From: Bacteroidia bacterium
GTDB taxonomy: Bacteria; Bacteroidota; Bacteroidia; Bacteroidales; JAPLDU01
Reading direction: 5' to 3'
Assembly (NCBI GenBank): GCA_026391255.1
Contig: JAPLDU010000088.1
Coordinates: forward strand, 1-35,110
DNA length: 35,110 nucleotides
Both the position numbers and the translations under genes were made by a program. Below, piece after piece: positions 9,219 through 18,532 of this stretch. Numbering within the stretch: the first letter of the stretch is position 1; each line of letters starts with the position of its first letter. Below the pieces are notes generated by a model, which saw only the letters and a program-made list of their open reading frames with translations, did no database searches and was not told the DNA's origin.

Positions 9219-9422
9219 CATAACCAGGACAAGCCGGAACCAAACAAGAAATCACAAATCTCAAAATACAAATAACAAATAAATATCAATCAACAAAATG
9301 ACAAATTCAAAGTAGTTTTTTTAGTAATTGGAATTTTGATATTGTTAATTATTTGTTTTTTGTGATTTGTTTTTTGGATTTTTTTGCCAAAACACGTTAA
9401 GATTTCCGTAATAATATACTAA
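9219..9422 (+). repeat. ~200-bp interspersed repeat, copy A
   Basis: First of four copies (others at 17238, 23438 and, inverted, 33485). It starts near AACCAGGACAAGCCGGAACC, continues with the AAATCACAAATCTC and AACAAATAAATATC blocks, and closes with TTTGTGATTTG, GCCAAAACACGTTAAGATTT and a terminal TACTAA. Left and right halves are partly complementary (AAATCACAAA against TTTGTGATTT). The terminal TACTAA overlaps the stop codon of the convergent hflX gene. It contains no credible ORF. Confidence 0.88.
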
Positions 9423-10612
9423 TAAATATACTGGTCGTAAGGATAACGTTTTTCATGTATCAACTTCACCGACCGGTACAATAAATCCCTGAAAGCATCT
9501 ATATTCGTTTTCTCTCTTGCCGAAATAAAGATGCACGGTTGATTTTCCTTTGCAATCCAGGTGTTCATTAATTCTTCGAGACTGATATTCTCCTCTGTTG
9601 CCGGTGTCAGGTCGTCATCTTCTTTTTGAATAAAGCTGTATGAATCGATTTTGTTGAATACCAGAATGACAAGCTTGTCAACAGCTCCGATTTCATGTAA
9701 AGTATTTCTGACTACTTCGAGTTGTGCCTCAAAGTTTTTATGTGAAATATCAGCAACATGAAGCAGGATGTCGGCTTCACGGGCTTCATCAAGCGTAGAT
9801 TTAAATGATTCGACGAGATTATGGGGTAACTTGCGGATAAATCCCACGGTGTCAGATAACAGGAATGGCAGATTACCGATGATCACTTTGCGGGTAGTGG
9901 TATCGAGTGTGGCAAAAAGTTTGTTTTCCACGAAAATATCTGATTTGCTGAGCAGGTTCATCAGGGTTGATTTGCCGACATTGGTATAGCCTACCAGGGC
10001 CACTCTCACTAATTTACCCCTGTTCTTACGCTGTGTGGTCATCTGCCTGTCAATCTTCAGCAACTGATCTTTGAGTTTGGCAATCTTTTCGCGGATGATA
10101 CGGCGGTCGGTTTCTATCTCCGTTTCACCGGGCCCGCGCAAGCCAATACCACCCTGCTGTCTTTCGAGGTGGGTCCACATACGGGTAAGACGCGGAAGAA
10201 GATATTCATATTGAGCCAGCTCGACCTGTATGCGGGCATAAGACGTTACTGCCCGTTGTGCAAAAATATCAAGAATAAGGTTTGTGCGGGTGAGAACCTT
10301 ACAGCCGGCCTGATCTTCAATATTACGCTGCTGCGAAGGCGAAAGCTCATCATCAAAAATAATTACATCAATGGAATTATCTTTTACAAAACTGACTATT
10401 TCAGCAAGTTTACCCGTACCAATAAAAGTCCCTGGGTTTGGTCTGTTAATCTTCTGAATGAATTTCCCATAACAGATTCCGCCGGCTGTTTCTGTAAGAA
10501 AAGCAAGTTCGTTGAGGAATTCATCCACCTCTTTTTCATTTTGTTCGGCAGTGATTACACCTACAAGAACGGCTCTTTCAGCTTGGGCTATTATTTCAGA
10601 TTGATCTGTCAT
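9419..10612 (-). CDS. hflX: Ribosome-associated GTPase HflX
   Basis: A 397-residue GTPase that binds 50S subunits and splits stalled or hibernating ribosomes in bacteria where it has been studied. The N-terminal HflX domain is followed by the family signature GPGETEIETDRRIIREKI, a helical linker (KIAKLKDQLLKIDRQM) and the G domain with G1 GYTNVGKST, G3 DTVGF and the ensuing IRKLPHNLVESFKSTLDE, then G4 NKID. The C-terminal extension (LLYRSVKLIHEKRYPYDQYIY) is short. Start ATG at 10612 is supported by a TATATTTG promoter box just upstream. Its 3' end touches interspersed repeat copy A, whose last bases supply the stop codon context. Confidence 0.95.
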   Translation of the reverse strand: MTDQSEIIAQAERAVLVGVITAEQNEKEVDEFLNELAFLTETAGGICYGKFIQKINRPNPGTFIGTGKLAEIVSFVKDNSIDVIIFDDELSPSQQRNIEDQAGCKVLTRTNLILDIFAQRAVTSYARIQVELAQYEYLLPRLTRMWTHLERQQGGIGLRGPGETEIETDRRIIREKIAKLKDQLLKIDRQMTTQRKNRGKLVRVALVGYTNVGKSTLMNLLSKSDIFVENKLFATLDTTTRKVIIGNLPFLLSDTVGFIRKLPHNLVESFKSTLDEAREADILLHVADISHKNFEAQLEVVRNTLHEIGAVDKLVILVFNKIDSYSFIQKEDDDLTPATEENISLEELMNTWIAKENQPCIFISAREKTNIDAFRDLLYRSVKLIHEKRYPYDQYIY

Positions 10613-10634
10613 TCTTATACCAATTAAGGGTTTG

Positions 10635-10642
10635 CAAATATA
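10635..10642 (-). promoter_or_regulatory. Putative -7 box of the hflX promoter
   Basis: Read on the minus strand, TATATTTG fits TAnnTTTG exactly and lies 22 bases before the hflX ATG. No TTTG at -33. Confidence 0.5.
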
Positions 10643-10871
10643 GGCTTTAGCGTGGTTCTTTTGTTAAATGGATATTATTTGATACGTTTGAGGGCAATTA
10701 ATCAGTGCCTGTTCATAAAGTCATTATTTCTGATTTAAGAACAAGGATTAACGATTTTAGATTTCAGATTATCAGTTACTTCTAAAATCATTATTCGTTA
10801 ACTTAGCGAAGCGATTTCACGAACACCTTAAAAAATAAAACATAGTTGTTAGTAATCGATATTCGTTAATC

Positions 10872-11085
10872 ATTATCATTGTTGTCCGATTAAAATATTT
10901 GAGATTCTTCGCTTCGCTCAGAATGACAAGTTGCTCTGTTAATTTATTTGGGATTTGGGTTAATGGAGGCGAAGCCTCCATTAACCCAAATCTTCCACTT
11001 AATAAATGCTTGTCATTCCGAGCGAAACGAAGTGCAGCGAGGAAACATAAGTTTGTTTCGTTATTTTTACCGGACAACAGTGATT
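10872..11085. mobile_element. Palindromic MITE-like element 1 (TTGTCC-ended)
   Basis: A non-coding segment with near-terminal inverted repeats TGTTGTCCG (10880-10888) and CGGACAACA (11071-11079), a second inverted pair inside (TTCGCTTCGCTCAGAATGAC against GTCATTCCGAGCGAA) and a perfect central hairpin with 19-base arms at 10952-10970 and 10974-10992 around the loop GAA. Its left end (ATTATCATTRTTGTCC) and right end (CCGGACAWCWGTGATT) recur at 21794-22048 around a different interior. It encodes no transposase, so any mobility would need one in trans. The rest of the 10613-11136 gap, apart from the hflX promoter, shows nothing I can name. Confidence 0.7.
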
Positions 11086-11136
11086 CATAATATAGAACAT
11101 TATTTATAGCCTAAAAAACAATTTTTTAAAGGCAAT

Positions 11137-11757
11137 ATGGTCATAAAACAAGTCACATTTATTAAAAGCGCTCCGGGACTGGCAGGATGCCCGCCGGAAA
11201 CACTGCCCGAATATGCGTTTGTAGGCAGGTCAAATGTGGGCAAATCCTCACTGATCAATATGCTTACCGACAGGAAAATGCTTGCCCGCATATCGTCAAC
11301 GCCGGGAAAGACAAGCCTGATCAACTACTTTCTTGTGGACGAAAGCTGGTACATGGTCGATTTGCCGGGCTATGGCTATGCAAAACTATCTCACACCCGC
11401 AGGGAAGCTATTTCCAAAATGCTGGATGAATACATTCTTGGCAGGATGAACCTTACCTGCCTGTTTGTATTGGTTGATTGCCGGCTTGAACCACAGAAGG
11501 CAGATATAGATTTTATTTACAGGATCGGAGAACAAGAGGTTCCTTTTGCCATCATTTTCACCAAGACCGATAAAATCAGTTCAAGAGAATTGACCAGGAA
11601 TATGGGCAACTTCGAAAAAGAAATGAACAAGACCTGGGAGTCATTGCCAAAATTCTTTATTTCTTCTGCCAAAGAGAAAAAAGGGAAAGATGAAATTCTC
11701 GGATTTATCGAAAAAACGAATAAAAAAATTTCAAAAAAACTCCACAAAATCATTTAA
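11137..11757 (+). CDS. engB: Ribosome biogenesis GTP-binding protein EngB (YsxC/YihA)
   Basis: A 206-residue single-domain GTPase of the usual EngB length, which acts in late 50S subunit assembly. The G motifs are all present: G1 GRSNVGKSSLIN, G2 region SSTPGKTSLINYF, G3 DLPGYGYAK, G4 TKTDK and G5 SSAKEKKG. The preceding PEYAFVGRSNVG is a family hallmark. The ATG at 11137 follows an AT-rich leader downstream of MITE-like element 1. It stands alone, with hflX divergent on the other side. The tail is Lys-rich (EKTNKKISKKLHKII). Confidence 0.95.
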   Translation: MVIKQVTFIKSAPGLAGCPPETLPEYAFVGRSNVGKSSLINMLTDRKMLARISSTPGKTSLINYFLVDESWYMVDLPGYGYAKLSHTRREAISKMLDEYILGRMNLTCLFVLVDCRLEPQKADIDFIYRIGEQEVPFAIIFTKTDKISSRELTRNMGNFEKEMNKTWESLPKFFISSAKEKKGKDEILGFIEKTNKKISKKLHKII

Positions 11758-12001
11758 AATATTTAATTTTGATATAATAATTAAAAATAGGAATTTGTTC
11801 AAAATGCATTTCCTGATTAGATTAAATATTGACCAATTTTAGCAGTTACCATTTACCTGACTATTCAATTCAGTTTGACTGATTATTTTCATAATAATCA
11901 TTCTTGAACATGACAATCAGGAAGCAGATAGTCTGAGATTTACCGGTTAGAAGTAAATAATAAGATAATTATTTTTTCACGGAAAACTTAAATTTTTGAT
12001 T

Positions 12002-15000
12002 ATGAAAAAAATGGTATTATTCTTCAAAAAAATGAATTGTCTGTTACTTGCATTCATTGTAATCAGTATAATTCAGTGCACATCTTTAAGTTCATCGGCG
12101 CAGGTATGGTGCACCACAGGCCTGTATCAGAACGGTTGCTCATGGGGCGGAATTGTCGGTTTTCATCTCAGCGACATTAATCTTACTGGACATCAATGCT
12201 CCGGTTCAAATGATCTGACTGATATGACCACAACCACAGGTACTCTTGCAGAGGGTGAGACCTATTATTTTTCTATAACCACCAATTCAAGTTATTCATA
12301 TGGTGATTACGTAGCGATCTGGATTGATCTGAATAACAATGGTGATTTTGATGAAGCAGGAGAATTGCTGTTCAGTTCATCGACAGGCGGACAACTTTCG
12401 GGTTTTTTCACCATGCCGGCAGGAATTGATACCGGAATGTTCCGGTTACGTTTACGAACTGCCAGGTGGACGGTTATAACAAATACGGACGCCTGTTCGA
12501 ATTACTGGCAGGGAGAAGCTCAGGATTATACCGCTCATATTGTTGCCGCGCCTGCATGTCCCGGGATTTCCGGGGTTTCAGTTTCCAACATTACTCACCA
12601 CACCGCTGATATCAATTGCGAATGTAGCGGTTGCAGCGGTCCTTTCATCATTGAATATGGGTTGCAGGGATTTGTTCCCGGAACAGATCTATTGCCCGGA
12701 ACAGGAGGCACAGTAAATATTGTCCCGGATCTGTCATCATTTCCATATACACTGACTGGATTATCAGCTTCCTCAGATTACGAGGTTTATATCCGCAGGA
12801 ACTGCAATGAGGCAGGATTCAGCACAAACCTGGGTCCGGTAGGGTTTTCATCAGTCTGGGATGCATGTTCAACGCTTACAGCCATTAATTGCGGTGAACC
12901 TGTCGATTATCAGGTGAGTCCTGGTTACGGGGAATATAATTCGACAAATTGTTCATCGTCTGCTGGTAAGGAAAGAATTTATGAATTCATTCCCCAGGTT
13001 ACCGGAAATTATACCCTTTCCATTCTTACAGGAGTTGATTATTCTCACAACATTATATATTCGTACAAGCCTGCTTCCCTCGGCTGCAATGATTCATCCT
13101 GGATTTGTCTTGATAATTGGGTGGGAATGCACCTGATAGGTACACTGTCTGCAGGTGTACCATACCTGTTCTTACTGGATGAAAATAATACTACCGGTAC
13201 TGAACAGCAATTCCAGATAGATTGCTATGTTCCTTATTATCCCTGCTCGACCATCACCCAGATTAACTGCAGCGAACCTGTTCAGGCTACCATTCCACCC
13301 GGCGTGGGAGCCTACAGCACCAGTTGCGATTTTAATAATACCAACCCCGGCAAAGAAATTATTTACCGGTTTACCCCAACGATAACGGGAATGTATACTC
13401 TGACGGTTATTAACTGCGACTACTCTGCTGAATATAGTTACAAAGAAGTATCTTCCGGATGTGACCAGGGAGGCTGGTTTTGCATTAACTCAGTTTCCTG
13501 GAATAACAATATTATTTTATTACTCGGTACATTAATAGCAAATACAAGCTATTATATCATGCTTGATGCCGGTACGCTTTACGGTGCCAATCATCTTTTC
13601 CAGATTAACTGTGCTGATCTGCAAAACCCCTGTGATTCCATGATTTCAGCTGAATGTGAAACTCCTTTTATTCTGAATATTCCACCCGGAATTGGTCATT
13701 ACTATAATGCTCCTTGTGGTTTCAATGATCCTCCTGTCGGGAAAGAAAAAATAATTCAATATACACCGCAGACTTCAGGTATTGCAGGTATAAATGTAAG
13801 TTATAACGGGTACGGTCTTGATGGTGCACAGTTTTTATACAAGGAAGCTTCGGCAGGATGTGGTCCGGATGGATGGACATGCATAGGTGAATCGGGTGGA
13901 GATCCCTGGCTGCAATTCCCTTCCGCCCTGGCGGCAGGAACTGCCTATTATATCCTGGTTGATGCAGTCGGCTATGCCGGTTCAAGCTTCACCCTCGTCA
14001 TTTCCTGCCCCGAAAACTGGGATCCTTGCCAAACCATCGCTCCAATATCCTGCTCGGTGCCCGTCACTGCTGATATTCCACCCGGTTACGGCGCCTATAA
14101 CATGGTTAACGAAAATAATCAAAACAATTCCTTCGGAAAGGAACTGATCTATTCATTCTCTCCTGATTATTCGGGTTCTGTTCAGATTGATATTTTAAGC
14201 ACTGATTATAACTGGATAAAATATTACATTAAAGATGCCTCTTCAGGCTGTAATGATTTAGGCTGGTATTTAATTGACAACGACGGATACCCGACTGATG
14301 ATTATCCGTATTATTCCCCTATCGTGTTTCAGGCAGGCCATACCTATTATCTTTTGTTAGATGCCGATGAACTTAATGGCGCTGTTCATACATTTGAGAT
14401 TACCTGCCCTGATTCAGAATATGATCCTTGTGCATCAATCCCACAGGTCAATTGCGGGGATACAGTTCAGGTCAATCTTCCGCAGGGACTCGGAGTATTC
14501 AGTTCCCCTTCAAACGGATCGGGAGGTTATGATAACATGGCCGGGAAAGAAGAATTGTTTGAATTTATTCCTGAAATAACAGGGGTCTATATGCTGAATG
14601 TTACTCCCTCCGTAGATTGGGATCCCACCAGTTATTTCTTTAAAGAAGCTTCGACAGGTTGCAATGATAATGGTTGGACCTTCATTACCAATGATTATTG
14701 GGTTGCAGGTACATTTACAGGGCAATTGCTTGCAGGAACGCCATATTATATTAAGATTGACAAATTTTGGACCGGTTCATTATCAGAAAGTTTTGAGATC
14801 ATCTGTCCTTCAGAGGCATATGACCCTTGTGCAAATATCGTACAAATTGCCGATACAGGAGTGGAAGTTACAACCACCCATGCTCCGGGATTGGGCGCTT
14901 TCGGGCTCAATGGATGTGGAAATGAAGAAACAGGTAAAGAAAATATCTTTGAGTTTGCTCCGTCATTTTCAGGAAATTTTTCAATTTCTTCCTCCGGTAA

Positions 15001-17167
15001 TTACGGTGGAGATGTGTATTATTATATAAAGCCGGCTTCCTTAGGATGTAATAGCGGAGGCTGGCAATGTTTTGGCATGGAACAATTCTTTTCAGCAGGT
15101 ACTAGTTATTACATCCTTGCCGCTCCATATGATATATCCGGAGCGGAACAGGTATTTACAATCAATTACCTTGGTATACCTCCTGATCCCTGTGAAAATA
15201 TTACCACGATTACTAATTGCGGATATAATCATATGATGCCCATTAATATTCCGCAGGGATATGCACTGTTATCCCATCCTGCCTGCCAGCAATATCCGTC
15301 ATTTGCCATTGGCCGGGAACAACTCTTCTCATTTACTCCAAATCTTACCACTGATTATAGTATACAAACCTGGGGGTTAAACAATTACGTTAATTTTTAT
15401 ATTAAAAACGCTTCATCAGGTTGTAACGGGAATGACTGGATATGCCTGTATGCGGACTATCCGTATTATGATCCCATCGATTTTCCATTTCCACTGGTTG
15501 CCGGTAATACTTATTATATCATGGCCGCATCAGGATACTATTGGGGTATAAGCGGTAATTGCGGATTCTATATTACTTGTCCGTCGGGTTGTGTTCAATA
15601 TCATGATAATGATGGTGATGGTTACGGCAATCCAAATGAGTTAATGCATATATGCTATCCTGTGTATGGCTATGTCCATAATGGGTTGGATTGCAACGAC
15701 AATGATCCTGCCATCCATCCCGGAGCGCCGGAAATAATTGATGGTACTGATAATAATTGCAACGGCCTGATTGATGAACCCTGCACTCCGGCAGTTCTTG
15801 TTTCTGTCACCGGGGATAATGTTGTCTGTTATAATTGTGCCAATGGTTCATTGCAGGCCATGGTAAATAGCGGTACTGCTCCATATCAGTTCCTGTGGTC
15901 GGACGGATCAACCACCCAGGCAATCAGCGGCCTGGCAGCCGGGACATATGATGTTACCATAACAAGCGCCAATGGCTGTACCGCAACAGCATCCTTTACC
16001 ATAACCAGCCTTGATTTACAGATAATCAACCTTTTGTCCGGCTGGAACATTTATTCGACTTATATTAATCCTGTGGTTGCGAATATCAGTTCTGTATTGG
16101 CTCCTGTGATCGGCAATGTCATCATTGTGAAAGACGAAAACGGCCAGACCTTCTGGCCTCAGTACAATGTGAATAATATAGGAAACCTGATCACCGGCAA
16201 AGGCTATCAGTTTAAAATGAGCAGCAATGTACAACTCACCATAAATGGAACAGCACTTGTTCCGGAGAACACACCTCTTTACCTGCATTCAGGCTGGGGT
16301 CTGATGGGCTACCTGAGGCAGTCGCCGGCATCTGTGGTTCAATTGTTGTCGGGTATAGCCGGTAATATCATTATTATGAAAGACGGAGGCGGCCATGTAT
16401 ACTGGCCTCAGTACAATTATAACAGCATTGGTAACCTGATACCGGGTCTTGGCTACCAGCTAAAAATGAGTAATCCCGTTATACTGGAATTCCCTGCAAA
16501 TTCAGCGAATCTTGAAAAGTGTTCATCTTTGGTAGCTTGTCCCCGTCACTTTATTCTCAATATAAATACAGGAAATAACATGACACTGGGAATTTTCCGT
16601 CAGTTAATGGGGATTGATAAGCCGGCATCAGATGTGGAAATAGGAGTGTATGACCAGGAAGGTCTGCTTGTCGGTTCAGGGGTTCTTAAATCAGGTTTTA
16701 ATGCTATCACTCTGTGGGGCGATGATGTGATGACACCTTACAAAGATGGATTAACCGAAGGGGAAGCATTCAGCCTGATCATGTGGAATCCTGCAACCGG
16801 GGAAGAAACTCCGCTGGTTGTTGAAAAATGGCAGGAAGGCAGCGGCAATTATTCGGTAAATGGCATCAGCGTTGCTGCAATACATAATCCGGCAGACCAC
16901 GAACAACAGGCAATTCTTTATCAGAATAACCCCAACCCGTTTAACCAGTCTACTGAAATCAGGTTTTTCCTTCCTGAAAAGACATTTGCAGAAGTGTATG
17001 TTTGTAATGTTCTGGGGGAAAAGATTGAAGTTTTACTTTCTGAGGAAAAGCCTGCAGGTGAAAACTCAGTTCAGTTCAGCACAAAAAATTATTCTGCAGG
17101 AATATATTTTTATAAGTTAGAAACACCGGGAGCCACCATCAGCCGTGTGATGGAGATCATCAGGTAA
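12002..17167 (+). CDS. Giant T9SS-secreted multidomain surface protein with seven repeats
   Basis: A 1721-residue exported protein. ATG 12002 (MKKMVLFF) is preferred to the TTG six bases upstream. In order: signal peptide; a GEVED-like domain (IWIDLNNNGDFDEAGELLF, about residues 70-180); a fibronectin III-like stretch (to about 285); seven modules of ~130 residues (about 286-1196), each opening like DPCASI..NCG.PV, then IPPGxGAY, GKExIYEFTP, a YKxASxGCNxxGW core and LxAGTxYYI; a MopE-like Asp/Asn-rich calcium-type segment (DNDGDGYGN, DCNDNDPAIHPGA, DGTDNNCNGLIDE, about 1197-1261); a SprB repeat (GTAPYQFLWSDG, about 1263-1337); two ~80-residue copies with LLSGWNIYS / LHSGWGLMGY and FWPQYN / YWPQYN; and a type A sorting domain (NNPNPFNQSTEIRF ... 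AGIYFYKLE) at the end. Such proteins are displayed or released via the Por system; likely an adhesin or matrix protein, with no catalytic domain seen. Confidence 0.88.
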   Translation: MKKMVLFFKKMNCLLLAFIVISIIQCTSLSSSAQVWCTTGLYQNGCSWGGIVGFHLSDINLTGHQCSGSNDLTDMTTTTGTLAEGETYYFSITTNSSYSYGDYVAIWIDLNNNGDFDEAGELLFSSSTGGQLSGFFTMPAGIDTGMFRLRLRTARWTVITNTDACSNYWQGEAQDYTAHIVAAPACPGISGVSVSNITHHTADINCECSGCSGPFIIEYGLQGFVPGTDLLPGTGGTVNIVPDLSSFPYTLTGLSASSDYEVYIRRNCNEAGFSTNLGPVGFSSVWDACSTLTAINCGEPVDYQVSPGYGEYNSTNCSSSAGKERIYEFIPQVTGNYTLSILTGVDYSHNIIYSYKPASLGCNDSSWICLDNWVGMHLIGTLSAGVPYLFLLDENNTTGTEQQFQIDCYVPYYPCSTITQINCSEPVQATIPPGVGAYSTSCDFNNTNPGKEIIYRFTPTITGMYTLTVINCDYSAEYSYKEVSSGCDQGGWFCINSVSWNNNIILLLGTLIANTSYYIMLDAGTLYGANHLFQINCADLQNPCDSMISAECETPFILNIPPGIGHYYNAPCGFNDPPVGKEKIIQYTPQTSGIAGINVSYNGYGLDGAQFLYKEASAGCGPDGWTCIGESGGDPWLQFPSALAAGTAYYILVDAVGYAGSSFTLVISCPENWDPCQTIAPISCSVPVTADIPPGYGAYNMVNENNQNNSFGKELIYSFSPDYSGSVQIDILSTDYNWIKYYIKDASSGCNDLGWYLIDNDGYPTDDYPYYSPIVFQAGHTYYLLLDADELNGAVHTFEITCPDSEYDPCASIPQVNCGDTVQVNLPQGLGVFSSPSNGSGGYDNMAGKEELFEFIPEITGVYMLNVTPSVDWDPTSYFFKEASTGCNDNGWTFITNDYWVAGTFTGQLLAGTPYYIKIDKFWTGSLSESFEIICPSEAYDPCANIVQIADTGVEVTTTHAPGLGAFGLNGCGNEETGKENIFEFAPSFSGNFSISSSGNYGGDVYYYIKPASLGCNSGGWQCFGMEQFFSAGTSYYILAAPYDISGAEQVFTINYLGIPPDPCENITTITNCGYNHMMPINIPQGYALLSHPACQQYPSFAIGREQLFSFTPNLTTDYSIQTWGLNNYVNFYIKNASSGCNGNDWICLYADYPYYDPIDFPFPLVAGNTYYIMAASGYYWGISGNCGFYITCPSGCVQYHDNDGDGYGNPNELMHICYPVYGYVHNGLDCNDNDPAIHPGAPEIIDGTDNNCNGLIDEPCTPAVLVSVTGDNVVCYNCANGSLQAMVNSGTAPYQFLWSDGSTTQAISGLAAGTYDVTITSANGCTATASFTITSLDLQIINLLSGWNIYSTYINPVVANISSVLAPVIGNVIIVKDENGQTFWPQYNVNNIGNLITGKGYQFKMSSNVQLTINGTALVPENTPLYLHSGWGLMGYLRQSPASVVQLLSGIAGNIIIMKDGGGHVYWPQYNYNSIGNLIPGLGYQLKMSNPVILEFPANSANLEKCSSLVACPRHFILNINTGNNMTLGIFRQLMGIDKPASDVEIGVYDQEGLLVGSGVLKSGFNAITLWGDDVMTPYKDGLTEGEAFSLIMWNPATGEETPLVVEKWQEGSGNYSVNGISVAAIHNPADHEQQAILYQNNPNPFNQSTEIRFFLPEKTFAEVYVCNVLGEKIEVLLSEEKPAGENSVQFSTKNYSAGIYFYKLETPGATISRVMEIIR

Positions 17168-17237
17168 ACGAATAATTCATTGTAAATCCCTTAGGGATAA
17201 AATAGATATTATTATTGTTAATTTGAAATGTGATATC

Positions 17238-17440
17238 CCTACCCGGACAAGCCAGAACCAAACAAGAAATCACAAATCTCAAAATACAAATAACAAATAA
17301 ATATCAATCGACAAAATAACAAATTCAAAATAGTGTGTTTCATATTTGAAATTTTGATATTGTTTATTATTTGTTTTTTGTGATTTGTTTTTTGTGTTTT
17401 TTTGCCAAAACGCGTCAAGATTTCAGAAATAAGATACTAA
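17238..17440 (+). repeat. ~200-bp interspersed repeat, copy B
   Basis: Same orientation and layout as copy A: CCCGGACAAGCCAGAACC at the left, the AAATCACAAATCTC and AACAAATAAATATC blocks, a middle TTCATATTTGAAATTTTG, TTTGTGATTTG, and the right end GCCAAAACGCGTCAAGATTT ... AGATACTAA. It ends six bases before the ATG of the TauE/SafE gene, so that gene's leader, and perhaps its promoter, is the repeat itself. Confidence 0.88.
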
Positions 17441-17446
17441 GGGATT

Positions 17447-18211
17447 ATGATTAATCTCACCGATTATTTAATAATTATACTTGCCGCAATGTCTGCAGGC
17501 TTCGTGAATGCACTGGCCGGAGGAGGTACTCTCATCTCGTTTCCGGTGCTTACGGCGATAGGAATTCCGCCGGTTGCGGCTAACATTACCAATACGATTG
17601 CCCTTTGTCCGGGTTATTTTGGCGGAAGCCTTGCACAGCGCCGTGATCTGAAAGGCCAGGGAAGACGGCTTTGGCTCGTGATCCCTGCAGGAATAACGGG
17701 TGGACTGCTGGGTGGATATATCCTTCTTAAGACGGGTGAAAAAACGTTTAAAGAAGTGATTCCATTTCTTATCCTTATGGCATCAGGACTTCTGGCGCTT
17801 CAGGAACCTTTGCGGAAATATTTTATCCGGCATAAAACACAATCCATTGCAGGGAGAGGAAAAGAAATGTGGATAATACTGCCTGTCTGCCTGGCAGCAA
17901 TCTATGGCGGATATTTCGGCGCCGGCTTAGGCGTAATCCTGCTCGCAATAATGGGACTGATTATCAGCGACACCCTGACCCGCATCAATGCGTTAAAACA
18001 GATTGTTTCCCTGTTTACGAATGTTGCGGCTGCTGTGTTCTTTCTTTTTTCCGGCATGGTAGTGTGGCCGGTTGCAATTGTAATGGCAGCAGGAGCCCTG
18101 GCAGGTGGTTCGCTGGGTGGACGATTGGCCGGCAAAATCAACCCTGTTTACCTGAGATGGATTGTTGTCTCGATAGGTGTAGTGGTGGGAGTGATTTACT
18201 TAGTCGGATAG
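17447..18211 (+). CDS. TauE/SafE family sulfite/organic-anion exporter
   Basis: A 254-residue polytopic membrane protein with about seven to eight hydrophobic segments. It shows the two half-repeats of the TauE/SafE family: FVNALAGGGTLISFPVLTAIG with PPVAANITNTIALCPGYFGG in the first half, and YGGYFGAGLGVILLAIMGL with RINALKQIVSLFTN in the second. Family members export sulfite, sulfoacetate and related anions or have unknown substrates; the substrate here cannot be told. The ATG lies six bases after interspersed repeat copy B, and no other genes appear to be co-transcribed. Confidence 0.88.
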   Translation: MINLTDYLIIILAAMSAGFVNALAGGGTLISFPVLTAIGIPPVAANITNTIALCPGYFGGSLAQRRDLKGQGRRLWLVIPAGITGGLLGGYILLKTGEKTFKEVIPFLILMASGLLALQEPLRKYFIRHKTQSIAGRGKEMWIILPVCLAAIYGGYFGAGLGVILLAIMGLIISDTLTRINALKQIVSLFTNVAAAVFFLFSGMVVWPVAIVMAAGALAGGSLGGRLAGKINPVYLRWIVVSIGVVVGVIYLVG

Positions 18212-18280
18212 ATTTTGGCGACAAAACATAATTCAAAATTTGATTACTTAATAATAGAAATAAAAGAACCGGGAAAAATG

Positions 18281-18288
18281 TAATTTTG
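18281..18288 (+). promoter_or_regulatory. Putative -7 box of the restriction-modification remnant
   Basis: TAATTTTG, a full TAnnTTTG match, lies 20 bases before the ATG of the methyltransferase fragment and would drive the fragment, the HNH endonuclease and the 58-residue gene as one transcript. Confidence 0.5.
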
Positions 18289-18308
18289 TAAAAATATGAA
18301 CATTAAAA

Positions 18309-18532
18309 ATGGAAATTAAAACTGACATATATCTTGGTGACAGCAAAGAACAATTGAAACTACTTCCTGATAATTTGGTGGATTTAATAGTGACTTCCCC
18401 ACCTTATGCAGATCAACGTAAGAATACTTATGGTGGTATTCACCCTGATGAGTATGTTAAATGGTTTTTGCCTATTTCCGAGCAACTTTTAAGAGTTCTT
18501 AAACCAACTCAAACGTAATATTTGTATTATGA
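18309..18532 (+). pseudogene. Internally deleted N4/N6 DNA methyltransferase
   Basis: The readable frame gives 69 residues (18309-18518), the start of a beta-class type II DNA methyltransferase: IYLGDSKEQLKLLPDNLVDL, the catalytic TSPPY at residues 29-33, YGGIHPDEYVKWFLPI and LLRVLKPT, after which intact enzymes continue with a GTFxLN strand and another ~200 residues including the AdoMet-binding FxGxG motif. Here the frame stops at TAA. In another frame, TCA AAC GTA ATA TTT GTA TTA TGA (18509-18532) ends in a TGA that overlaps the ATG of the HNH gene as ATGA. I infer that this is the original 3' end of the methyltransferase, and that the body was lost by a deletion near 18507-18512. The fragment cannot methylate DNA. 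Confidence 0.75.

Noticed and set aside
10817-11077. 86-codon minus-strand frame
   Set aside because: It lies wholly within palindromic element 1; similar frames arise from the symmetric repeat and no family is recognised.
12002-17167. Catalytic (peptidase or glycosidase) domain in the giant protein
   Set aside because: No active-site motif was seen in any segment; all domains look like binding, structural or sorting modules.
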